Positions 1 through 5,342 of a stretch of 5,342 nucleotides of DNA are shown piece after piece. A model generated the notes under the pieces. The model did no database searches, had not been told where the DNA came from, and saw only the letters and a list, made by a program, of their open reading frames with translations. The translations under genes were made by a program, and so were the position numbers. Source of the DNA: Planctomycetota bacterium (GTDB taxonomy: Bacteria > Planctomycetota > J058 > J103); assembly GCA_003694875.1 (NCBI GenBank), contig RFJN01000071.1, positions 1 to 5,342 on the forward strand, in the 5' to 3' direction. Each line of letters begins with the position of its first letter. Within the stretch, counting starts at the first letter, position 1.

Positions 1-2463
1 GCGCCAGCCGCGGCCCACCCGCGGCCCCACGAACAGCTCGTCCGCCGGCGGATCGACCCGCCCCCCCGTGGCCGCCGCCACCCGCTCGAGCCGGCGCAGC
101 CCCGCCTCCGGATCGGCGGGTGGCTCGTCCTCGGGCGAGCGCGGCAGCGCCACCGGCGCGAGCGCCACCCCGACCCCCTCGTCGAGCTGCACCGCCGCGC
201 GGTAGGCGCCGAGGCGCTCGAGGGCAAAACGCGCCTCGAGCCGATCGGGTGCGACGCGCTCGAGCACGAGCGGCACCGCCCGCCCCGCGGGGTCGAACAC
301 CCGCCCGCGTACCCGCGAGAGCAGCGACTCCGCGCCGCGTTCCGCCTCGATCACGAGCCGCCCCGTACGCCCGCGCCGCTCGAGGGAGGCGAACAGGGGA
401 TCGGGCAGCTCCCCGCCCGCGCTCCAGCGCACCATGGCCTCGAGCAGATCGCTCAGCCCGGGCCAGTCGCCGAGCGGACCGCTCAGCTCGCCGTCCACCT
501 CGGCGAGCAGCGCCACCGTGCGGCCGAGCCCCACCGAACGGAAGCTCAGGATGGGGGCGTGGTTCTCGTCGAGGCTCACCGCGGCGAGCTGCGCCTCGGG
601 CCGCAGGTACGCGATCGAGTAGCCGCCTATGCGCGGGAAGGCGAGGGGCAGATCGCCGAGGGTGCGCAGCGGCGGGCGCGCCTCGACGTCGGTGGGCTCC
701 CGCACGAGCGCGGCCTGCAGCACCGTGATCGTCTCCTCGGCGAACACCCGCGGCAGATCGGAAGGATCCTGCACGAAGTGGATGCGGCCGCCGCCGGCGC
801 GGGCGAGCGCCTCGAGGAAGGCCGCGTCGGGGTCGCTCGGCGCGCCGAGCGCGATCACGCTGATCCCCACCCCCGCCCGCTGCAGCTTCGGCGCCACCTC
901 CTCGACGAGCGCGTCGGGCTCCTCGGCGTCGGCGGCGTCGGCGAACAGCACGATGTGCCGGGTGCGGTCGGGCGCGCGGGCGAGCTGCTCGGCCGCCGCA
1001 CGGATCGCCGTCGCGGTGTAGATCCCTCCGCCCTCGCTCTCGATCCCCATGATCCGCGCGATCAGGCCGCCGTGCTGCTCGACGGGCGAGAGCGGCAGGA
1101 CCACGTGCGCCGACGAGTCGACCGCGAGCACCGCCACGAGATCGCCCGGGCCGAGAAGCCGCACCGCCTCGGCCGCCCCCCGGTTCGCGAGCTCCATCTT
1201 CGTGAGCCCCCCCGCGACGGTCATTCCCATCGAGCCCGAGCGGTCGAGCGCGATCGCGAGCGCGACCTGAAACCGCCGCTGCTCCTTGCGCACCTCGAGC
1301 GAGACGGGCAGAACGGGCTCGATCGGGCTCGCGCGGTAACCGCCCCGGCCGAAGCTCGCCGCGCCGCCGGTCATGACGAGCCCGCCGCCGAGATCGCGCA
1401 CCCAGTGCGCGAGCGTGCCGAGCGCACCGGCCGGCAGTTCGCCCGCCAGCACGTTCTCGAGCACCACGGCGCGCACCGCGTCGAGCGAGTCCAGATCGAG
1501 CGGCGCCGTTGCGGGCGCGGACACGAGCACCTCGAGACCCGCGGCGCGCAGCGCCGTGGTCAGCCGATCCTCGCGCCCGCCGGGCGTGACGCACAGCACG
1601 CGCGGCGTACCGAGCACCCGCACGACCGCACGCGCCACGTCGTCGCCGGGGCGCGCGTCGTTCGCGCCGACGAGTTCGGCCCGGTAGTGGTGCACCCCGG
1701 GCTGCTCGATCCGGTCGCGAACCACGATCCTGCTGCGCCCCGCCTCGAAGCGCCGCCGTCCCTGTGCGATCAGCGTCGCGTCACGCCAGACCCGCAGCGT
1801 CGCCTCGGCCGGCACGTCCGCCTCGATCCAGATCGGCACGGCGAAGTGGCGTCGCGTCTCGACCTCGCGCGGCGGCTCGATCGCCTGCACCGCCAGATCG
1901 AGCACCGCGCCGCGCCGCAGGGGGACGACGTCGACGCGCACCCCGCGTCGCGCCGCCTCGAGGGTGGCGGTCTCGAGTTCGTCGCCGTGGTCCTCGCCGT
2001 CGGACAGCAGCAGGATCGAGCCCGGCCGGCCGGCGGGGATGCTCGCGAGTGCGGTGCGCAGGCCCGCGGCGATGTCGGTGTGGTCCGGCTCGGGGACGGC
2101 CGGCAGCTCGCCCTCCCACGGCTGTTCGCGCGGCGGCCGCACGAGCTGCGCCCGGCCGGCGAACTGCACCACGCCGATCCCGTCGCCGGGCCGGCGCGTC
2201 CGCGCCGCCTCGCGTGCGAACTCGCGCAGCCGCTGCACCGGATCGAACTCGAGGGTGGAGCGCGAGCGATCGACCGCGAGCACGAGGTCGCGGCCCGCGC
2301 GGTGCGCGCGCAGCCGCGGGCCGGTGAGCGCCCCCACGAGCAGGAGCACGAGCAGCAGCCGCGCCACTTCGACCGCCCGGCGCTCGCTACCGCGCCGCCG
2401 CCAGAGCCACCACAGCGGCGCGAGCGCAAGCAGCCACGCCTCCGGATGCGCGAACTCGATCAT
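1..2463 (-). CDS. Tandem VWA / glutamine-amidotransferase-like membrane protein (3' end outside window)
   Basis: I translated this frame codon by codon from 2463 to 1: 821 codons with no stop, so the C-terminus is off the left edge. Order of parts: two hydrophobic N-terminal segments (about 9-21, AWLLALAPLWWLW, and 35-46, RLLLVLLLVGAL); VWA domain 1 (about 59-185) with DRSRS (D65, S67, S69), HTDIAAGL (T129) and ILLLSDGED (D155), a complete metal site; a beta-rich region (about 195-280); a class I glutamine-amidotransferase-like domain (about 285-390) with RVLCVTPGG, VVLENVLAG and DLGGGLVMTGGAASFGRGGY, where the nucleophile position reads VVLEN rather than a Cys motif, so no amidotransferase activity is expected; VWA domain 2 (about 400-560) with DRSGSM (D407, S409, S411), GGGIYTATAI, HIVLFADAADAEE, then SDLPRVFAEETITV. 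A beta-rich region with FPRIGGYSIAYLRPE follows. At the left edge the frame ends ERVAAATGGRVDPPADELF, which in relatives precedes a last membrane helix, so perhaps 50-80 residues are missing. Known relatives occur in MoxR/Bat-type clusters; the substrate is unknown. Confidence 0.92.
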   Translation of the reverse strand, partial: MIEFAHPEAWLLALAPLWWLWRRRGSERRAVEVARLLLVLLLVGALTGPRLRAHRAGRDLVLAVDRSRSTLEFDPVQRLREFAREAARTRRPGDGIGVVQFAGRAQLVRPPREQPWEGELPAVPEPDHTDIAAGLRTALASIPAGRPGSILLLSDGEDHGDELETATLEAARRGVRVDVVPLRRGAVLDLAVQAIEPPREVETRRHFAVPIWIEADVPAEATLRVWRDATLIAQGRRRFEAGRSRIVVRDRIEQPGVHHYRAELVGANDARPGDDVARAVVRVLGTPRVLCVTPGGREDRLTTALRAAGLEVLVSAPATAPLDLDSLDAVRAVVLENVLAGELPAGALGTLAHWVRDLGGGLVMTGGAASFGRGGYRASPIEPVLPVSLEVRKEQRRFQVALAIALDRSGSMGMTVAGGLTKMELANRGAAEAVRLLGPGDLVAVLAVDSSAHVVLPLSPVEQHGGLIARIMGIESEGGGIYTATAIRAAAEQLARAPDRTRHIVLFADAADAEEPDALVEEVAPKLQRAGVGISVIALGAPSDPDAAFLEALARAGGGRIHFVQDPSDLPRVFAEETITVLQAALVREPTDVEARPPLRTLGDLPLAFPRIGGYSIAYLRPEAQLAAVSLDENHAPILSFRSVGLGRTVALLAEVDGELSGPLGDWPGLSDLLEAMVRWSAGGELPDPLFASLERRGRTGRLVIEAERGAESLLSRVRGRVFDPAGRAVPLVLERVAPDRLEARFALERLGAYRAAVQLDEGVGVALAPVALPRSPEDEPPADPEAGLRRLERVAAATGGRVDPPADELFVGPRVGRGWR
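2460..2463 (-). other. 4-nt ATGA overlap (BatA-like stop / tandem-VWA start)
   Basis: ATGA on the minus strand joins the ATG at 2463-2461 to the TGA at 2462-2460, the classic stop/start overlap of co-translated operon genes. It ties the large VWA/GATase gene to the BatA-like gene. Confidence 0.85.
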
Positions 2464-4283
2464 GGCTGCGCTCCTCGCCGCGCGTTGCGTTCGAGCACGA
2501 ACCAGTCCCCCCAGACCAGCAGCAGCGCCCCGAGCGCGAGCCAGGGCCACAGCGGCTCCACCCCCGGCTCCGCCGAGGCGTCCGCCTGCCGCTGCAGCGG
2601 TCGCTTCTGCCGCGAGGTGGCGGCCGTGGTGGCCGGGCTCGCGAGCGAGCCCGACTCGCGCGGATCGGTGGGCTGCACCACGATCTGCGCGCGGTCGTCG
2701 CCGCCGGCAAGCCGGTAGAGCCCCGGCAGCGTCGGGCGCCACGAGGCGAGCCGGCCCTGCGGCTGCGCCTCGAGCCGCTCGCCCTCGGGCCCGAGCAGCG
2801 TGAGCGGGCGCTCGATCGGTTCGCGGCTGCGCCACAGCACGAGTTCGCCCGTGCGGACGTGCTCGCGTGCAAAGCCGGGCAGCCGCTCGGCGGCGCCCTC
2901 GCACACGTTGGCGATCCAGACCGGCCAGTCGCGCGAGCCCTCCGGCCCCTCGTAGCGGGGGGCGAACTGCAGATGCAGGCGCCAGGGATCGCCGGGCCGG
3001 CGCTCGGGCTCGGCGCTGATCAGCGCGATCCCTCCCTCGGCCTCGAGCAGCGCCGCTCCCGGCAGCGCGAGCGCGGCCACGGGCCACGCCACGTCATCGA
3101 AGCGCACCCCGCGCATGACCGGTTCGTCCGACGCTGCGAGATACGGCGGCAGCACGCGGCCTTCGGGTGTGTGCACCGCGTGGAGCACGATCGCGGTGCT
3201 CCAGGGAGCGAGCGGCGGTGCGGCGCCCGCTGCGACCACGAGATCGGCCCCGCTCTGCTCGGTGGCCGGCCGCGCGCCGGCTGCCTCGAGCGCCCGGTCG
3301 ATCGCGAGCGCGGCCGTGAGCGTGACCGGCGCCGCGATCCGGTAGCGCACCACGCGCGGGACCGGCGGCGGTGCGATCGCCCGATCGTCGAACGGCAGCG
3401 CGTCGGGATCGAGCGCCACCTCGAGCGGCACGGGCATGCGCGGCATGGGCAGCGACAGCTCGGCCGGCTCGCCGGGCCGGAGCGAGAGCTCGCGCACGAG
3501 CAGCGGCTCGCTCGGGCCGTTCGCGGCGAGCGCCCGCACGGCGCAGCGGACGGTGCGCGGCTCGGCACCCCAGTGCTCGAGCGTCACGAGCAGCCGCTCG
3601 CCGGACGGTGCGTCGGGGTCCTCGGTGCGGAAGGCCGCGAGCACGGCGGTGTTGTCGAGCGGCCGGCCGAGGGTGCGCAGCTCCACGCCGGCGGGCGTCG
3701 AGTCCGGGGCGCGATCGGTGAAGAACACCACGCGCCCCTGCGTGCCCGCCACCGACAGCGCGAGCTCCAGCGCGGGCTGCGGATCGTGATACGCAAGCGC
3801 GGCCCGCCAGCGCTCGAGCGCCGTGTCGACCGCCCCCGTCGCTCGCTCGGCCGAGAGCAGCACCTCGGGCGGATCGCCCGTGCCGATCACCGTGAGCCGC
3901 ACCCCGCGACCCTGTTCGGCGAGCAACGCTCGCGCGGCGGCCCGCGCGCGATCGAGCACGCTCTCTCCCGGCGACAGCACCGCCTGCATGGAGTAGCTGC
4001 GATCGAGCACGAGCACGAGCGGGCGCGCGGCGGGGCGGTCGAGCGCGAGGCCCGCCACGCCGAGCGCGCCGAGGGTGGCGGCGAGCAGCTCGAACAGCAG
4101 CGAGAGCGAGCGCACCGGCGGCCGCGGCTGGCGTCCGCCCTCGGCGCTGCGGCGCGCGGTGTCGAACAGCCACAGCGCGGCCGCCGTGCGCCGGCGCCTG
4201 TGCACGCGCAGCAGGTGCAGCGCGAGGACGCCAAGGACCGCGCCGAGCGCGAGCAGACCGAGGGGCGCGGTGAGCGTCAGCAT
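2460..4283 (-). CDS. BatA-like membrane-anchored VWA domain protein
   Basis: The product is 607 residues. The N-terminus resembles the aerotolerance regulator (BatA) N-terminal domain: a hydrophobic helix at about 4-25 (LGLLALGAVLGVLALHLL), a basic RVHRRRR loop, the ALWLFDTA strand, then a second hydrophobic segment at about 60-81. The VWA domain starts near residue 88 with LVLVLDRSYSM; D94, S96 and S98 supply the DxSxS part of the metal site, and RVVFFTD (184-190) supplies the later aspartate. The usual threonine ligand is not obvious: that region reads AYHDPQPALELA (164-175). After the VWA come a probable beta-sandwich region (about 205-300, ending LPFDDRAIA), an alpha/beta region with GADLVVAAGAAPPLAP (345-360), and a late segment with DWPVWIANV (452-460). 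A Ser/Thr/Gln-rich linker (about 545-575) precedes one C-terminal helix (about 579-597) and a basic tail. Most of the protein probably faces the periplasm or outside. The start at 4283 is fixed by the overlap with the DUF58 stop and by the BatA-type N-terminus; the frame upstream of it is a shadow of the DUF58 gene. Confidence 0.9.
   Translation of the reverse strand: MLTLTAPLGLLALGAVLGVLALHLLRVHRRRRTAAALWLFDTARRSAEGGRQPRPPVRSLSLLFELLAATLGALGVAGLALDRPAARPLVLVLDRSYSMQAVLSPGESVLDRARAAARALLAEQGRGVRLTVIGTGDPPEVLLSAERATGAVDTALERWRAALAYHDPQPALELALSVAGTQGRVVFFTDRAPDSTPAGVELRTLGRPLDNTAVLAAFRTEDPDAPSGERLLVTLEHWGAEPRTVRCAVRALAANGPSEPLLVRELSLRPGEPAELSLPMPRMPVPLEVALDPDALPFDDRAIAPPPVPRVVRYRIAAPVTLTAALAIDRALEAAGARPATEQSGADLVVAAGAAPPLAPWSTAIVLHAVHTPEGRVLPPYLAASDEPVMRGVRFDDVAWPVAALALPGAALLEAEGGIALISAEPERRPGDPWRLHLQFAPRYEGPEGSRDWPVWIANVCEGAAERLPGFAREHVRTGELVLWRSREPIERPLTLLGPEGERLEAQPQGRLASWRPTLPGLYRLAGGDDRAQIVVQPTDPRESGSLASPATTAATSRQKRPLQRQADASAEPGVEPLWPWLALGALLLVWGDWFVLERNARRGAQP
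2471..2476 (-). promoter_or_regulatory. Ribosome binding site of the tandem-VWA gene
   Basis: Minus-strand GAGGAG lies 7 nt upstream of the ATG at 2463, inside the last codons of the BatA-like gene. It is the only good Shine-Dalgarno match at any gene start in the window and supports 2463 as the start of the next gene. Confidence 0.65.
4277..4283 (-). other. 7-nt ATGCTGA overlap (DUF58 stop / BatA-like start)
   Basis: Read on the minus strand, ATGCTGA holds the start of the BatA-like gene (ATG at 4283-4281) and the TGA stop of the DUF58 gene (4279-4277). The bases just upstream (GAGCCCCTGCC) form at best a weak Shine-Dalgarno, so re-initiation by ribosomes finishing the DUF58 gene is the likely mode of translation. 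Confidence 0.8.
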
Positions 4284-4972
4284 GGCAGGGGCTCGATTAC
4301 ACGGTGGTGCAGCAGCGGGCCCGCGAACATGGCGGCGGGCTCGGCTGCGGTCACGGGACAGAAGATCGCCGCGGCCGCGCGCGCGGCGCGCTCCCAGCTC
4401 TCGAGGTGGCGCGCGAGACGTTCGCGGTAGCGGCGGCAGGCGGCGCTGTCGAGCTGGAGCGCGAGGCGCTGACCCGTCTCCGGATCGAGCAGCTCCACCG
4501 CTCCCTCGCTCTCGGGCGCCCGCTCCCACGGATCGAGAAGCTGCAGCAGCACGAGGCGTGCGGCGTCGTGCGCGAGCGGCCCGATCTCGCGCGCCGGCTC
4601 GCGCAGGAACAACAGATCGGACACGACCACCCGGATGCTGCGCGGCCGCAGGGTGCATAGCGGCGCGAGGTGCGCCGGATCGGGGCCCGCGGGCTCGGGC
4701 AGCGGCGCGCCGGGGGGCAGCCGATCGCCGCCCGCGCGGTACAGCCGCGTCTGCAGCCGGTCGGTGCGCGCGTAGGCGCGCCAGTCGAGAAGGCGCGGAT
4801 CGTCGCCCGGCACGTAGTCGCGCAGATCCTCGAGCTCGAGCGAGCTGCCGGTCCCGAAACCGGCCCGCTCTCCGAGCGCACCCCGCAGCGGGATCTCCGG
4901 CACCACGAGCCGATAGCGCAGCGCCTGCGCGCGCGCGGCGGCGAGCGCCCCGTCCACGGCCCTACCGCCCAT
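4277..4972 (-). CDS. DUF58 domain protein lacking the VWA/MIDAS core
   Basis: The product is 231 residues. The DUF58 signature is clear at residues 51-70 (RDYVPGDDPR followed by LLDWRAYART), preceded by a Gly-rich GFGTGSSLELEDL stretch typical of the family. The C-terminal half also fits DUF58/VWA-fold proteins: RPRSIRVVVSDLLF (about 109-122) looks like a core strand ending in the late VWA aspartate, then ARLVLLQLLDPWE (138-150), and a basic helical tail with RYRERLARHLESWE. In the family the signature is followed by RxYxE and a strand carrying DxSxS. Here RLYRA (77-81) passes directly into a Pro/Gly-rich linker, and no DxSxS occurs anywhere. Roughly 70-80 residues appear to be missing compared with relatives of about 300 residues (my estimate from memory, not an alignment). 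DUF58 proteins usually act with MoxR ATPases and Bat-type VWA proteins, here encoded next door. I chose the ATG at 4972 because the frame upstream only shadows the membrane protein gene. Confidence 0.87.
   Translation of the reverse strand: MGGRAVDGALAAARAQALRYRLVVPEIPLRGALGERAGFGTGSSLELEDLRDYVPGDDPRLLDWRAYARTDRLQTRLYRAGGDRLPPGAPLPEPAGPDPAHLAPLCTLRPRSIRVVVSDLLFLREPAREIGPLAHDAARLVLLQLLDPWERAPESEGAVELLDPETGQRLALQLDSAACRRYRERLARHLESWERAARAAAAIFCPVTAAEPAAMFAGPLLHHRVIEPLPC
4962..4972 (-). other. 11-nt gene overlap (membrane protein stop / DUF58 start)
   Basis: The ATG of the DUF58 gene at 4972-4970 lies upstream of the TAG that ends the membrane protein at 4964-4962, in a different frame. No good Shine-Dalgarno sequence precedes this ATG (the upstream bases are GC-rich without GGAGG or GAGG), so translational coupling is likely. 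A GTG five codons downstream (4957-4955) is an alternative start that would remove the overlap. Confidence 0.7.
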
Positions 4973-5342
4973 GGCGCAGCGCCCGCCGCTCGCGCGCCGC
5001 CGCGAGCACCTCGCGGATCGCACGTGCGATACCGGGAAGCGCGATGAGAAGCAGCAGGCCGTCGATCGCCCACATGGCTTGGAGCGGCGCGCTCGGCGGC
5101 CATTGCGCTCCCCATGATTCGAGCGTCCAGGCGAAGTCGAGCAGGTGACCCATGTGCCACGAGCCGACCCGCCCCGTGACCACGAGGTCGAACAGCACCG
5201 GCGCCACGAATCCGAGCACGGCGACGACGAGCGTCGCGCCGCGCGCGATCCAGTTGGCGCGGCTGCCCGCGCCGAGCCGGCTGCGGATCGCGTGGCCGAG
5301 CAGCGGATAGAACAGGAGATAGGGCAGCGCATTGGCGAGAAC
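4962..5342 (-). CDS. C-terminal part of an integral membrane protein (5' end outside window)
   Basis: The reading frame is open from the right edge to a TAG at 4964-4962 and gives 126 residues with no start of its own; an internal GTG at 5219 is less likely to be the start because the hydrophobic coding pattern continues upstream of it. Three hydrophobic stretches are visible: about residues 2-17 (ALPYLLFYPLLG), 34-55 (GATLVVAVLGFVAPVLFDLVV) and 89-107 (AMWAIDGLLLLIALPGIA). A short basic tail follows, with several Arg (ARERRALRHGR), which suggests a cytoplasmic C-terminus. The region between helices 2 and 3 is Trp-rich (WHMGHLLDFAWTLESW). I do not recognise the family. The position at the head of a DUF58/BatA cluster and the helix pattern would allow an ABC-2 type permease subunit, but this is a weak inference. 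It overlaps the next gene by 11 nt, so it is probably in the same operon. Confidence 0.75.
   Translation of the reverse strand, partial: VLANALPYLLFYPLLGHAIRSRLGAGSRANWIARGATLVVAVLGFVAPVLFDLVVTGRVGSWHMGHLLDFAWTLESWGAQWPPSAPLQAMWAIDGLLLLIALPGIARAIREVLAAARERRALRHGR

Noticed and set aside
120..728. 202-codon plus-strand frame and other plus-strand frames near the left edge
   Set aside because: Products are almost wholly Arg/Ala/Pro and lie opposite the continuous minus-strand gene with clear protein-like sequence.
926..946. Short GCGTCGGCG direct repeat
   Set aside because: It encodes the family-typical ADAADAEE motif of VWA domain 2 and needs no explanation as a repeat element.
559..2718. 719-codon plus-strand open frame
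   Set aside because: It is exactly codon-aligned antisense to the VWA/GATase gene, whose product has clear domains and motifs. The plus-strand product is Arg/His/Pro-rich with no recognisable domain.
2859..4430. 523-codon plus-strand open frame
   Set aside because: It is antisense to the BatA-like gene, with an Arg/His/Glu-rich product and no domain. It is a by-product of high GC content.
4284..4658. N-terminal extension of the BatA-like frame upstream of 4283
   Set aside because: The extension overlaps the DUF58 gene and yields Arg/Ala/Pro-rich shadow sequence. The BatA-type hydrophobic N-terminus begins at the ATG at 4283.
4973..5332. N-terminal extension of the DUF58 frame up to 5332
   Set aside because: This part is Ser/Arg/Cys-rich shadow sequence overlapping the membrane protein gene. 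The recognisable protein starts at 4972.
1..5342. Possible terminators, promoters, RNA genes or CRISPR arrays
   Set aside because: There is no intergenic space. GC-rich inverted repeats exist throughout but all lie inside coding sequence with no T-run, and no regularly spaced repeats were seen.

Overview
The window is a GC-rich (roughly three quarters G+C) piece of a bacterial chromosome and is coding almost from end to end. All four genes lie on the minus strand, so transcription runs from the right edge (5342) to the left edge (1). The base composition, the strong CTC/GAG/GCG/CGC codon preference and the gene families fit a high-GC environmental bacterium. Myxococcota, Planctomycetota or a relative would be plausible, but this is inference and no marker gene is present.

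Layout in transcription order: (1) 5342-4962, the C-terminal 126 residues of an integral membrane protein whose start lies outside the window; (2) 4972-4277, a DUF58 protein that keeps the family signature but lacks the stretch that normally holds the von Willebrand A (VWA) metal site; (3) 4283-2460, a BatA-like membrane protein with an N-terminal hydrophobic anchor, a VWA domain and a C-terminal membrane helix; (4) 2463-1, a very large membrane-anchored protein with two VWA domains flanking a class I glutamine-amidotransferase-like domain, cut off by the left edge after 821 codons.

The three junctions overlap by 11, 7 and 4 nt, so the genes form one tightly packed, probably translationally coupled operon. 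I see no intergenic space, promoter, terminator, RNA gene, mobile element or CRISPR in the window. The order membrane protein - DUF58 - BatA-like - VWA/GATase matches the MoxR/Bat type of cluster, in which a MoxR AAA+ ATPase normally sits just upstream. That gene is not in the window and would be expected beyond 5342. Such clusters are thought to assemble or remodel protein complexes at the cell envelope, but their substrates are mostly unknown.

The most notable points are the DUF58 protein without a MIDAS-bearing core, the uneven preservation of metal-site motifs across the operon's VWA proteins, and a strong excess of the palindromes CTCGAG and GATC.
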